Assembly (NCBI RefSeq): GCF_033958435.1
Contig: NC_134138.1
Span: 204,423,298 to 204,487,297 of the forward strand
From: Carettochelys insculpta
Lineage: Eukaryota > Chordata > Testudines > Carettochelyidae
DNA: 64,000 bases
Reading direction: 5' to 3'
Part shown: positions 1-10,728 of the stretch, in pieces
How the letters are laid out: each line of letters starts with the position of its first letter
Numbering within the stretch: the stretch's first letter is position 1
Translations under genes and position numbers: made by a program
Notes under the pieces: model-generated
Told to the model about the DNA's origin: nothing
Databases searched by the model: none
The model's input: the letters and a program-made list of their open reading frames with translations, nothing else

Positions 1-6
1 AGAGGG

Positions 7-1315
7 GTGGAACAGAAACGCAGAGGCCTTCGCCCGCCTCACCAGCAACCTCACTGCAAGGGGCCACCCCTCCGGACCCCTGCCCAGATCTGCTCCAAAG
101 TGAAGGAGCTATGGCAGGGCTATGCCCGAGCAAGAGACTCAGCCAGACAGTCAGGGGCAGTGCCAGCCACCTGCCCCTACTTCAGGGAGCTCCATCAGCT
201 GCTGGGACCCAGGGAGGCTGTACCACTCGAAGAGACCCTGGACACGGTGGAGCCAGAGGGGCAGGAAGAGGAGCCCCAGCCAGGACCCTCGATGCCTACC
301 CCCCACTGCAGACCCCAAAGTAGCTGCTGGCACTGCGGACAGTGACAGTGGGAGTGAGGGACCACTGTGCATGGCCCAGCTCTCTGAGGGCCCTAGCCAG
401 GCTACCTCCACCCGGGCCTCCCCTGAACCACCCAAGGAACCCTCAGGTAAAACCGGGCGTGGGGTGCACTGGTCATACAGGGGAGGGGGCAGTCCCTGAC
501 ACAGTCAGTACAGGCCTGGGCACACGGTCACAGGCCATGGACCGAGGGATGGCCAGCATCGCTGCCGGGTGGGGCCCACATGGGGCCATGGGCTGCCATG
601 AGGTCAGAAGCCTGGGAGGGCTGGGGCAACCACTCTAATGGCCCCACGTTGATGGACCCCACAGAAGACAGGCTGCTCCAGAGCCCCTCACCACAAGCAG
701 GGTGGGATGGCGGTGGGGACAAGGCCGCTGGCCCATGGTACCCAGGCTCGTGAATAGTGAGGCACCACCCTCTCACCGTATGTCTTCGCAGTCTCGGCAT
801 CTGCCAGCCACCCCAGTCCCCTGGACGTGCTCAGGAGCCCCACAGCAACAGAGGAGGGTAAAGGGGCAACACCTCCCTGGACTGGGTGCCGTGGTGGGAG
901 GAGCCACCACTGCAGCTGGGCAGATGATCTGGCAGCAGCCCACACGGCTGCATGGCGGGAGCAGAAGCACTTGCTGCGGGAATGGCTCTCCATGGAGTGG
1001 GCAGCCTTGGACCAGGTGGCCGGGTATCTCCACACCCTGACCCAGGCTGGTGCCAACCACCTGGCCCAGCCGCTCGCTCCATGGATGGCCTTTCCTGCAG
1101 CACCCCCCTCTGTCCCAGCCCCCACTTCCTCCCTGGTACTCTCCTTCTCCCCACCACCTCCCTCTGCCCCAGCCTCCCCCTCTTCCCCGCACCCCCGCCC
1201 CAGCCGCTCCCTCTTCCCCACCACCCCGTCTCCCTCAGCTCCTCCCTGTTCCCCAGTCCCCCCCGTGCCCTTTCTGTCCCCCCGGCCCTTGCAGCTCTGC
1301 CCCCAGCCAACATGA
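7..1315 (+). pseudogene. Harbinger Myb/SANT-like DNA-binding protein, two exons, frameshifted
   Basis: In PIF/Harbinger elements this partner protein brings the transposase into the nucleus and to the terminal repeats. The conserved part reads ICSKVKELWQGYARARD followed by a Cys-Pro-Tyr-Phe helix and LHQLLG, the third-helix pattern of Myb/SANT-like domains. The first frame runs to 345. The continuing acidic Ser-rich tail (SDSGSEG) is in another frame, so there is a frameshift near 290-330. Exon 1 ends at 446 (CAG|GTAAAA) and exon 2 begins at 792 (TTCGCAG|TC). The phases match. Exon 2 contains a predicted helix (residues AAWREQKHLLREWLSMEW) and then a long Pro/Ser-rich tract to a stop at 1315. 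The N-terminus may extend beyond the window. An open frame at 952-1497 may be a further displaced C-terminal part. Confidence 0.7.
447..791 (+). other. GT-AG intron of the Myb/SANT-like gene
   Basis: The donor is CAG|GTAAAA at 446/447 and the acceptor is TCTTCGCAG at 791. It joins exon 1 (phase 1) to exon 2 with the reading frame kept. The intron is 345 bp and is rich in GC and CA. Confidence 0.55.
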
Positions 1316-1616
1316 CTCCAGCTGAGCGGCGGGAGCTGGTGCGCTGGCTGTGGCCAGGTGAGCCCTGCCCATCTGTGGCTCCCCACCACAAGTCCAAGCC
1401 CCTAGATACCCAGTCCAGCCCTACCTCCCTGTTCCACCTGCCCCATCTGAGGGTGGTTGCAGCTCCAGGGGCCGTCGTGGCTGACCAGCCACTCTGACAG
1501 AGGATTGAGGCCCCCCACCTCCCCATGTATATAGTTCACCCCGGTCCCCCATGTAAATAGTTCCCCCACCCCGTAAATAGTCACACGTTCTTTCTGTTCC
1601 AAACATAGCACTTGAA

Positions 1617-1622
1617 TTTATT
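1617..1622 (-). promoter_or_regulatory. AATAAA polyadenylation signal for the Harbinger transposase
   Basis: On the minus strand AATAAA lies about 105 bp downstream of the transposase stop codon, in the short spacer between the two convergent genes. The position fits, but the hexamer alone is weak evidence. Confidence 0.4.
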
Positions 1623-1726
1623 TAATGGTGTATGTGTCCTGCCTCGGGTGGGGATGGCAAGGGTGGTGCTGGTGAGGCAGGTGTGAGAACCAGGGCGGGG
1701 GGTTGCATAGAGTGACTGTGGCCAGG

Positions 1727-3032
1727 TCATGGGGACACCTGGGCAAAGGACTCCCAGAGGGCCTCCTGCACACGCACCCCGTCCCGGTTCACCTGGTGAC
1801 ACGGGACCGCACCTGGCTGCTCATAGTGCGGCACGGCCTCGGCTGCCCAGTGTGCCACAAAGAGCTCCTGCTTGCTCTCCACAAGGTTGTGCAGTGCACA
1901 GCAGGCACCCACGACTGCAGGCACACTGGGCAGACCTACCTCCAGGCGCATCAGGAGGCACATGAAACGTGCCTTCAGACGGCCGAATGCCCGCTGCACG
2001 GTGTTCCTGGAGTGGTTGAGGCGTGCATTGAAGGGGTCCTGGCTTTCATTGGTGTGTCCCGTGTAAGGGCGCATTAGCCAGGGCTCGAGTGGGTAGGCAG
2101 CATCCGCGATGATGTATGGGGCATGGTCATGTCCCCCACTGGCAGCTCCCGTGGGGGGATGTAGGAGCCCTCTGCCATCCTGCGGGCATCCACGAGGGCT
2201 TGGAGGACGACAAAGTGGTAGCCCTTGTGGTTGATGTACTGTCCCTGGCTGTGTGGTAGGTCTGGATGGTGATGTGGGTGCTGTCCAATGCACTGATGCA
2301 GTTGGGGAATACCAGCTGTGGGAAGTCGGCTATGGCAGTGTCCACGTCCCCAAGGTGGATCAGGCAGCGCAGGAGGATCCTGTTGATGGCAGTTACAACC
2401 TGTAGGGTAGAGGGCACAGGCGCCCGTGGGTGTGTGGTAACATATGGGATCCCCACTCCCCGGGACACCACTCCCCGGGGCCCCGCTCCCTGGGAATGCC
2501 CTCCGTTGGACTCCCCCCTCCCAGGGACCCCCCTCCCCAGGAACCAACCTTGGGTGTGTGGCCTCGGGTGCCTTACCTCCAGGAGGATGACCCCGACGGT
2601 GGCCTTCCCCACACCGAATTGGTGGCCAACCAAGCAGCTGCTGTCCAGGGTGGCCAACTTCCACGGAGTGATGGCCACTCGTTTCTCCAGGGGGAGCGCG
2701 GGCCGCATGCGGGTGTCCTGGTGGCGAAGTGCTGGTGCCAGCCAATGGCACAGCTCCATGAAGGTGGCCCGAGTCATCTGGAAGTTACAGACCCACTGGT
2801 TGTCTCACTCTCCTAAGATGATGTCGTCCCACCATTCTCCACTGGTGGGGTACCGCCAGAGGCGACAGCAGGGCTGGAACAGGGGGTGCTCCGGATGCAG
2901 CGTGGGGGGAGCCTGCAGGAAGTTGGCTGTGTGTCTGGCAGCACGTAGCCTCATATGGCATGCTGTCAGGATGGCCATCAGGCTGGCCACGATGTCCAAG
3001 GTGTCCCCGTCAGTGAAGTGCTGCGGGTCCAT
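1727..3032 (-). pseudogene. PIF/Harbinger DDE transposase (DDE_4 family), broken
   Basis: The start chosen is the ATG at 3032, which begins MDPQHF after an open leader. The order is an N-terminal helical region (residues around DIVASLMAIL), then WVCNFQMTRATFMELCHWL, a region typical of Harbinger transposases, then the catalytic fold. SALDSTHI carries the first Asp, and ADAAYPLEPWLMRPY carries the Asp usually seen as GDxGYPL. NARLNHSRNTVQRAFGRLK is the C-terminal block, where family members have Glu before xAFGRLK; here it is Gln. It ends with ACCALHNLVE. Damage includes an in-frame TGA at 2805-2807 where a Trp codon is expected, and at least two frameshifts, near 2255 and 2140. A GT-AG intron lies at 2400-2576. 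The protein would cut and rejoin transposon ends at 3-bp targets, but this copy cannot be active. Confidence 0.85.
2400..2576 (-). other. GT-AG intron of the Harbinger transposase
   Basis: Read on the minus strand, the donor is CTGGAG|GTAAGG at 2577/2576 and the acceptor is CCCTACAG|GTTG at 2400/2399. It separates the VGVILLEV block from VVTAINRIL. The intron is 177 bp and consists of imperfect short CCCCGGGAC-like repeats. Confidence 0.6.
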
Positions 3033-3664
3033 GGCAGGCAGTGGTGTGGTGGCTAACCAAGGCTCTGTTGAGTGCTGTGCTGGAGGTCGCATGCTGCAAG
3101 CAGCCAGGGTCCTAAGCATGGGGTCATGTGGGGATGTGTTTGGGAGGCGCCCTTTAAGGGGTTGGCTCGCCCATGCTCCAGGAAGGGCATGTCGGCCATT
3201 CGACCCTGCCCTCACCATTTCCTGCACTGTTAGTTCAAAATGAAGCTGTGGCTGTGTAGCTGCTCCATTTTGAAATGACTGGGAGTCATTTCAATGTTGC
3301 AGATCGCAACATTGATCTGCATTTCGTGTGTAGTTGCTTCCATGCCACTTATTTCGAAATAACGGATAGGGATAAGCCATTTCGAAATCACTCTTTAGTG
3401 TGGCCACAGCCCTTGTGTCATAATAAAAGAACAATGGAGATAATCAGTGAGATTAAAAAGTGAAAATTCAAAATCAAGAAAAGGAAGTACTTTGTAAAAC
3501 TAATCTCTGGAACTCATTGGAATAGGAAGAAGTTGAGGTCAAGAACATAAGATAGAAAAAGACTGGTTATTTATGTGGCTATGAGAATACCCAAAGTTTT
3601 TATAAGTAATCATAAAAAGTTTGGAAAGAATATTAAATTTTGTGCTTCAGAGACTAAGTCAATC

Positions 3665-3890
3665 TCCAGAATCAGGATGAGACCTGGTACCTGATTCGCA
3701 ATGGTATTTAGGTACCTAACGATGTAGATAGGCATCTGGAATGCATTTACAAAAGCACCTAAACAGGCAGGGTAGGAATTAGATAGCTAATCTACTTAGG
3801 TGCTTTTGTAAACACCCACTGAGATTTGTATCGTTAGGTGCCAAAATACCTTTCTAATCTGGTTCCTAATAGAGAGGGCAAATTATCTCA
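3665..3890. repeat. Fold-back (inverted-repeat) element
   Basis: Two arms of about 85 bp face each other around 3775. The left arm includes GTATTTAGGTACCTAACGAT and TTTACAAAAGCACCTAA. The right arm includes TTAGGTGCTTTTGTAAA and ATCGTTAGGTGCCAAAATAC. The arms have diverged moderately. It looks like an old non-autonomous DNA transposon; I could not define target duplications. Confidence 0.5.
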
Positions 3891-4833
3891 CATTGGCCCT
3901 TTACAGGATTCTTACATGTTCCTCTGAAGCACCTGGTAGGTCGAGGTCACTATCAACATTCAGGTGATTGGACTGGAACTAGATGGACCTCTGGTCAATT
4001 CCTATGGTTCTAAGAAATAGTTGTCAAGATGGGAGACACTGGGGGACATCATCTTCTATTTGCAGTAGTATGGAGTGATTATTTTAGTTGAGGGTTGGGG
4101 AGACTAACTTAAGGCTATTTATAGCCAACCAGGCAAATCCCTCCCTACCCATGTCATGCAACAGTTCTGCTGAGTCTTTGTAAACAGGACAGAGGAAGTT
4201 AGAGGGGGTGGCAACTCCAAGCTTCCAGATTTCACATACAAAGCCTATTAATATTGGTCTCATATATGGGAGACCATTTGACTACAGTATGACTTTATTG
4301 CAAGAATGAATAGGAGAAATGTTGCAAGGGAAAAGCCCTTGTATGTAAACAAATGATTTTGTAATTGTCAAGAACAAACTAAACAGGTAAATTTAGAGGG
4401 ACAGTTTATGTCTAAACTGAATATACTTGAAAATTTTCCTATCACAGCAGTTGTTCTCTGGAGCTTTCATTAAATACACATTGCAAAACTCACATGGCAA
4501 ATTCCCACAAGGATACACAAATAATTGCACACTGTATCCCCATGAAGTACAAAGTTTCTAAAGAAAAAAAAGGACATGGTGAGGCTCAACTGGGAATTTT
4601 TGCCTCAGAGCAACCATATCCCAATTCCTTGCATACAGAATTTGGCCAAGTAAAAGGCTATGTGAGGCACTAGGCATATCCCACCATTCTAAGTACAAAC
4701 CAGTACACACTTTTCTCAGAAGAGGAACCAATAAATATGTCATTATCACTTCCAAAACCATTTCGACCTAAAGCTTATCTTAATCTTGCACATGGAATCA
4801 AAACTTAGTAAACAAAGCCCAGCAAAGGGAAAC

Positions 4834-5235
4834 TAAGGCTATATCTACAATATGAGATAAATTTGAATTTAAGGCAGTTAGATTGATATTACCATGTGAC
4901 TGTCTTCACTGTAAATATCATTATCTTGATTTAGGGAGCACTAATATTGATATAATAAAATCTTCGGTACCTGCTGGGTGCAGCGTTAAGTTCAAATTTA
5001 AAAGTTTGAATAAAGGCCAGTGTTGAAATGCCACGTCTTAAAATCAAATTTATTAGCCTCCTGTATGTAACCCACAATGCCCCACAGTGCTCCGCTCTGG
5101 CTGCTGCTCCCCAGGTGACTCTGGCTGCTAAGCTATGCTGTTTTCAACTAAAGGACAATCTGATACACAGTAACACTGGTGAGATCATACCCCACACCTC
5201 TCCAAAAGAGAATGGGGTGTGCAGAACCCCCAATA
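4834..5235. mobile_element. Probable Harbinger-type MITE, old, right end unclear
   Basis: It begins GGCTATATCTACAATA after TAA, like the other Harbinger MITEs here (GGCTATGTCTAC). The internal sequence (AAATTTGAATTTAAGG, then a GC-richer part near 5075-5135) differs from the TTCGAA-type families. No matching right terminus was found, so the element may be truncated. Confidence 0.4.
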
Positions 5236-5989
5236 GTATCCACATAAGAGTTGTGTCTATGTTCCTCTTGCATGCTGATGGAACTATGAGAAGACTGGAC
5301 AAAGCTGAATTAGGACACCAGCTCAAGCTGAAAACACCAATAAATGAAGAGCATTCATCATAAATGCTAGGGTTGTCATATAAGTGATACTTGGAGACAA
5401 AGTCCATAGATATGGTTAACTGACAGCTGAGTACTTGAGGCAGGTCCTAAAATGATTGGACAAAGCTAATAGTATAAATGAATCCTTTGATTGCTGTGAC
5501 AATAACTGAAAACTGCAGATAGTGCAGGACAGGATCTAAAGATTGGATGCAAAAAGCTGAAATAATAGAGTCTAACAGAACTAAACTAACAGAAACAAAT
5601 CCAAATATTTCAAAGAGGTCATTTTAACATGGCACCATTTCACAGCTCTAAATCATGTCTCATCTTAAGATACATCAAACTTTCAAATTACGAATGACAT
5701 GTATGCGTGTAGAGAGGATGCATAAAAGTGACCAAACTGGTGGCATCTTCTATTTGCCTACCAAAGTGCAAGAAGTTCCATCCCCAAGAACAATCAGAAA
5801 TGAGCTGTGTTATGACAGTGAATAAGACAGTTTGAGTGATGGTAAGACTTATTATGAATTCTTAACAGCTCACAATACTTGTAAATTTCCTTCTGAGTTA
5901 TAAGTCGGAAGCACTGCCACAACAGATTCCAACAAAAGGACTGCAGGTAGTGGACATGGCGATGGAATGACAGGAAGTTCAAGAACATG

Positions 5990-8447
5990 ACAAATTATCT
6001 TGATAAGAAGAAGATGGGTAACGTCAGTACAGCAGTGCCAAACTTTCCACGGAATGGATATGGACTTGGACCGCAGTCTAGTGATTGCAAACATCAAGAT
6101 GAAACTCAAGAGAAAGTATAAGACACAGTTTAAGAAAAGAAGAGATATGGCAAGGCTAGGGGAGGAAGAAATAGGGAATTCATACAGAGCAGCACTCAGA
6201 GAGAAGTTTAGGAATGCGGGCACAGAAAGACTTAGATAAGAGAGTTGAAGGGATAGCCATTGCAATAGAAGGGGCAATTAAGCAGACTATTCCAGAAGAA
6301 GAGAAGAACAATAAGAAGTGAATTGCACAGGAGACACTGAAGTTGGTCCAAGAGAAGAGAGCAATGAAGATCAGAAGAGATGCTTCCGAGAGGGTGGAAC
6401 AGCAATATAGGGTGAAATGCAATGAGGTAAGGAAAGTGGCCAGAAAGGATAAGGCAAAATGGTTAGAGTAGCCATGTGAAGATATAGAGAGGTATTATGG
6501 TGAGTGTAAGACCAGGAACGTGTAAAAGATGAATATGAATATTAATAGCAAGTGGCAGCTGAAGAAGATGGTGATCAAAGATGAGCTCAGTGTGAGGAGG
6601 GATCACTCAGTTGTTTGAGCATTGGCCTGCAAAACCTGGTGTTATGAGCTCAATCCTTGAGGGAACCATTTAGGGAACAGGGGCAAATAGATTAAAAAAA
6701 ACTGTTAGGGATGGTGATAGGTCCTGGATTGGGGACTGGACTCGATGATTTCTGGAGGTCTCTTCCACTTCAATGAGATAGGTATATTTAACAATGAGGT
6801 GCTCATGAACAAGGAGAAAGTTGTGCAGTGATGGATGAGATATTGCACTGCTCTATACAAAGCATAGTTGGACCTGAGTGTCTAAGAGGGACTGATTGAA
6901 GAACTGAAAGAAATATCTCTGCCAAACATTGAGAGCAAGGCTGATATTTCGAAGGAGGAAGTAGAAACGGCAGTGAAATGACTAAAGAAGAACAACAGCC
7001 CTGGAAATTATAAGATCAAGGGAGACACGATCAAATGCAGCAGAGAAAGTATGATTCAGAAAATACACCAACTATGTAATAGAGCATGTAAAAAAGGGAA
7101 GGCATGTAAGGAATGCACAACATCCATGCTAGTGACAATGCACAAGAAAGGAAGTACATTGGAGTGCAAGAACTACAGAATGATTGCCCGAAGAAGTCAT
7201 CTAGGCAAGGTGCTGATGATGAAACTGATGGAGAGACTGATATTGCTGATAGAAGAACATCTAATGGATGAACAAGCAGAATTCAGTAAAGATAGAAGTA
7301 CCATACAGGAGACATCAGCACTAAGATTTATAGGAGAGCAAGGCTGATGAAAGAACAAGAACATCTACAACTGCTTTGTTGATTTTCAGAAGGCATTTGA
7401 CAGTATAGATCATAAAGTGACTTGGGTGGTGTTGGAGTTGTGTGAAGTGGACAGCAGACTGATATGGTTGTTGAAGGCTATAAATGACAATGTGCAGGCA
7501 GCGGTGTATACATGCAGAGAGTTAGAAGTTGGTTTAGAACGAGTAAAGGTATGAGACAAAGAGATCTGATGGCACCGAGCATCTTCATCATGCACCTAGA
7601 GAGAGCAATGGACAAGATCAAGAAAGAGGTAGAAGGGATATCTGTGCACAGGATGAGAATCAACAACTTGAAGTTTGTGGATGATACAGTTATCATTGAA
7701 GAAGGCGAAGAGAAGCTAGCAAGAACAGTGCAGGTGCTAAACAAGGAAGGGAAGCGGTATGGACTGATTAGGAACATGAATAAAACAAAAACAATGGTAT
7801 TTGGAGACAAGGAAATAGAAAGGAAGGTCGGCGTAGATGGGATCGAACTAGAGAACATAGAGAAGTTCACATATCTGGGGAGCAATATAATGTATGATCG
7901 ACACTGTAAGAAGAAAATAGCGACTAGAATAGCGAAAGCAAGAGAGAGTTTGAAGGTAAAGGATAAGATCTGGAACAGCAGAGTGATTAACTTAGGAACA
8001 AAGCTGAGCATCTTGAAAAACTGTGTATTCAGCAGTATGTTGTACGGATGTAAGACATGGGTTAAAACGAAAGATTCGAAGAGAAGAATATTGATATTCT
8101 AGAGGAGTTGTTATAGAAAGATACTGAGAACAGGATGGATGCAGAAGGTCACCAATGAGGAATCATATAGGAAGATACAGCCAAAAGTGAACCTACTGCA
8201 GAAGGTTATACAAAGGAAGTTGCAGCTTTTCGGGAATATCTGCAGAATGAACGACAAACGAAAAATCAAGATCCTGATATTCAGCATAATGGATAGTTCA
8301 AATAGGAGAGGCAGACCCCACAGAAAATGGGTAGATGATATAGTAGACTGGTGTGGACCTAGTCTACAGAAACTAAGCCACTCTGCATTGGACAGGGAAA
8401 GATGGAAGGAAATAGTGTGGGAGGCATCAGACACCAATGGGCACTGA
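5990..8447 (+). pseudogene. RTE-like LINE polyprotein (EN end, reverse transcriptase)
   Basis: Segments in several frames line up in the family order. At 6000-6239 is RRWVTSVQQCQTFHGMDMDLDRSL, the end of the endonuclease region followed by a basic linker. At 7051-7347 CKNYRMIARRSHLGKVL and DEQAEFSKDRSTIQ match RT motifs around the KNYRPI and GF/RSxxD blocks. At 7376-7440 is FVDFQKAFDSIDH. At 7672-7690 is FVDDTVII, the catalytic FADD box with Val for Ala. YLGSNIMYD and SMLYGCKTW follow, and the protein ends with HRKWVDDIVDWCG and ALDRERWKEIVW. There are stops and frameshifts, for example near 7560 and 8103. The product would nick DNA and reverse transcribe its own RNA, but this copy is dead. 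Confidence 0.75.
6598..6785 (+). repeat. tRNA-derived SINE, Cry I-like
   Basis: Pol III promoter parts are visible: an A box in TCACTCAGTTGTTTGAGCAT and a B box in GTTATGAGCTCAATCC. A linker ending near GGGGCAAATAGATTAAAAAA follows, and then a 3' tail (GGACTGGACTCGATGA, GGTCTCTTCCA) resembling a CR1 3' end. This is the architecture of cryptodiran turtle SINEs. It interrupts the RTE-like LINE linker. Confidence 0.7.
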
Positions 8448-8476
8448 GCCCATAGTTGTTGATGATGATGATGACT

Positions 8477-9401
8477 GCCACAAGAGTGGCAATCCAACAA
8501 GGTAGATAACTCTGGAATACAACAATTCTCTATGTTGGACATTACAGCTTCCTTTCAACTCTGGTCCACGTTACTCAAAGATAAGCCTATAACTTGCCAC
8601 TGGAACTATAAAATGATGTAAGTGATTTTTATCAATTTCCCATCAGCCCACCATTCCTTCTTTTTTCTTATGGGTCTGTACTTTAGAAGACCAATGGATA
8701 TGGAGCTTATAGCAGGTGGCTGGAAGGTCTCAGAGGGCTTACCAAGAGTGGCCACACTGGAGAAGGTGGAGCTGGTCCACCGGGATCAGGGCCAAGCTGC
8801 CTAGCCCTAGCATCTCCTCACGGGAGTCCAGATCATGGCTTCTGGCCCCAGTGTCTCCTGAGGTGGGAGGCAGAGCTGGGCAGGACTGAGGCAGACCAGT
8901 TCTGCAGTCCCAGCCTTAGCTCCTGTTCAAGAAGGTGCCTTCCCACACTCCAGGGGAGGCTGGGGCTCGGCTCCTTGTTAGGAGGCCCTTCCCTAGCCCC
9001 ACTATCAACTTGGGGATAACTGGCTAGAGCCAGGGACAGGGCTCTTTTCCTTAACCCTGACATAGTAGCAGCAGGGGAGGCAGAGCTGGGATCACAGCTT
9101 TTTTCCCTGGCCCAGCAGCAGCAGGAGGGCCAGGATCAGGCTTTGTGGCCGCAGCCTCTCATGAGGCATGGCGGGGAATGCTATTTGTGTGTCGGAGTTG
9201 CAGAGAGGCAGCCGGGCTCCCATTGCGTGGTGCTGTGGCCAAGCGCTATGGTGGATGTAGAGGGGCACTTACCTCTCCCAGCAGGGTGGAGAGCCCTGTT
9301 CTCCATGTGGCCACTTTTGTTCTGCTGTGGCTGCCCCCAGTGATCACTCTGTAATATAGCTGTTCTCTGCACTTGCTGCCCCCAGTAGTGAGTCTGAAGT
9401 A
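8477..9401. other. GC-rich island with no gene identified
   Basis: From about 8690 to 9360 the base composition rises sharply above the flanks, with CAGCAGCAG and CCTGGCCC-type runs. No open frame over about 80 codons looks real on either strand. It may be an unrecognised repeat or an old DNA transposon interior; I see no clear termini. Confidence 0.35.
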
Positions 9402-9736
9402 CAGTAATCTTTTTCATATCTGACATTCTATTATCCAGAACTCTCCAATAACTGAGATTTTAACCATAAGAAAATTTGAGTTATGTTTTCCATAAGTACA
9501 ACAAAGTGAGAGTAAATACAAATAAATACATAAAATACAGTATAAGTTCACAGTGTACAATATTACTGTTGTTGGTAATTAAAGTACTCTGAATACATTT
9601 TTGTTTGTTTCTCAATATCTAATCTTGTTTAAATTTAGTGTTATACATTGTTAGGTATACCTGCCTATTACCCAGAATAATTGAATATTTGACAACTTCT
9701 TCGTCCCATGAATGCTGGATTTGAAAGAGTTCACTG
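9402..9736. mobile_element. TA-flanked MITE, mariner/Tigger-like, copy 1
   Basis: It begins CAGTAATCTTTTTCATATC and ends GAAAGAGTTCACTG, with TA on both sides (9400-9401 and 9737-9738). A second copy at 44505-44836 is alignable end to end (shared blocks TTCTATTATCCAGAACTCT and ATACTACTGTTGTTGGTAA-like). TA duplication points to the Tc1/mariner superfamily. The body has no coding capacity. Confidence 0.65.
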
Positions 9737-9944
9737 TATGTCATCACTCTCATCGGTGCCCCGTCCTTTAAGTGTTACGGAAAATTCTGGGATTTCAGGC
9801 ATTTTCCACTTTCCAGGCAAAGCCAAACTCTGACCTTGGTTAAAGTTGGTGGAAGAAAAAGCTGAATACCAAATTTTGCTGCTGTAGATCTTATTAAGTG
9901 GAATCCTTGAATAAACATAGCACTGACTGACAGACACATGCACT
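9737..9944 (-). other. Open reading frame with a splice-acceptor-like start, unknown
   Basis: On the minus strand an acceptor-like CAATATATTTTAG at 9945 precedes an open frame that runs for about 70 codons to a TGA beside the MITE at 9736. It ends GRGTDESDDIQ and has no match I recognise. If read on from the candidate exon at 10066-10187 its phase does not match: that join gives a stop after 16 codons. It may be a terminal exon of a host gene or chance. Confidence 0.2.
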
Positions 9945-10065
9945 CTAAAATATATTGTAGATTAATATGTATTTAAGTTTCTTTCTTAAGAACTATCATA
10001 AATTCTACTAAAATTACAAATATTTCCAGAAACTAGCTAGTGGCAATACCATGCATAATTCATAC

Positions 10066-10187
10066 CTTTTCTCCTGTATCTTTTCCCTCTCCATTTCCAT
10101 ACGAGCCACCAGATGTTTTAAAAGGGTCTGCAACGCACCTGAGAATTTCTTCTAGCTCTTTTAATATAACTTCTGTCTCAGAGACAG
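10066..10187 (-). CDS. Putative internal exon of an unidentified host gene
   Basis: Reading the minus strand, the acceptor TTGTTGTTGTATTAG ends at 10188 and the donor GAGAAAAG|GTATGAA begins at 10065. The 122-bp exon has two bases completing a previous codon, then 40 open codons beginning VSETEVILKELEEIL and ending GNGEGKDTGEK. The composition is acidic/basic and helix-like (LKELEEIL), unlike any element in the window. The phase fits the candidate exon at 10729-10940. I do not recognise the protein. A chance open frame between splice-like signals is the alternative. Confidence 0.4.
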
Positions 10188-10728
10188 CTAATACAACAAC
10201 AAAATCAATAATTTAGCTAAAATGCATATGTATATTAATGCATTATTAATGAAATATTATTTCTCAGCCCATTAGAACTGTGGGTGAGAAATAGAAAATC
10301 TATAGAAAAAATCATTACTCCAAAAATGGAAAAGAAAATAGGTTTCTGTGGTAAAACTCCTTAATTCCACTATCATTGACACCAGTGCAAATCCAGAGTA
10401 ACTAATGGCTTCAAATGTGAACACAATTATCTTTTGGTCTTTAATTATTTGAAATCAACACAATTGTCAAGAATAAGTGAAGAATATTAACAGAGCTATT
10501 TTGACAGGCAAAATTCTTGCAATCTGTATAGCCCTGTAATACTGAATAGGGGTAGAAACTTACCTAAAAAATTAAAAACAGAAATAAAAAGTAATTTGTT
10601 AAATTACTTTACAAAATATATTTCTTGAGTTTTCTGGATAGAATATTTCATAAAGGAGATACAAAATGCAACAAGATTCCCAATGCCAACAGAATTTGCT
10701 AAAGCAGAGCTCTTTGGAAACAGGTCAC

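Larger units (their letters stand above)
1..3412 (-). mobile_element. PIF/Harbinger DNA transposon, autonomous type, left end outside window
   Basis: This element carries the two genes expected of a PIF/Harbinger transposon in convergent orientation: a Myb/SANT-like DNA-binding protein on the plus strand and a DDE transposase on the minus strand. Its right terminus is at 3412, where the sequence ends in TGTGGCCACAGCCC. The reverse complement, GGGCTGTGGCCACA, matches the start of the MITE at 46600. The next bases are TTG, a plausible 3-bp target duplication, but the other copy would lie before base 1. The last 170 bp contain TTCGAAAT motifs shared with the MITEs. Both genes are broken, so the copy is not autonomous today. 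Confidence 0.85.
3413..5969. other. Intergenic, AT-rich, no gene seen
   Basis: No open frame longer than about 110 codons and no recognisable coding motif. It contains the fold-back repeat at 3665-3890 and a Harbinger-like MITE start at 4834. The rest appears unique or too decayed to classify. Confidence 0.5.
5970..8476 (+). mobile_element. RTE-like LINE, degraded, 3' end with TGATGA tail
   Basis: A non-LTR retrotransposon fragment covering the end of the endonuclease domain, the linker, the reverse transcriptase and the C-terminal region. The 3' end has the short GATGATGATGATG repeat typical of RTE-clade tails (8460-8473). A tRNA-type SINE sits in the linker at 6598-6785. The 5' end is truncated. 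Confidence 0.75.

Noticed and set aside
688..1526. Long minus-strand Gly/Arg-rich frames
   Set aside because: Antisense of the Pro/Ser-rich tail of the Myb/SANT-like gene; composition explains their length.
2266..3243. 325-codon plus-strand open frame
   Set aside because: It is antisense to the Harbinger transposase, which shows family motifs on the minus strand. No recognisable motif in this frame.
5870..6277. 135-codon minus-strand hydrophobic frame
   Set aside because: Antisense to the RTE-like LINE, which has matching protein blocks on the plus strand; hydrophobicity comes from complementing a Lys-rich frame.
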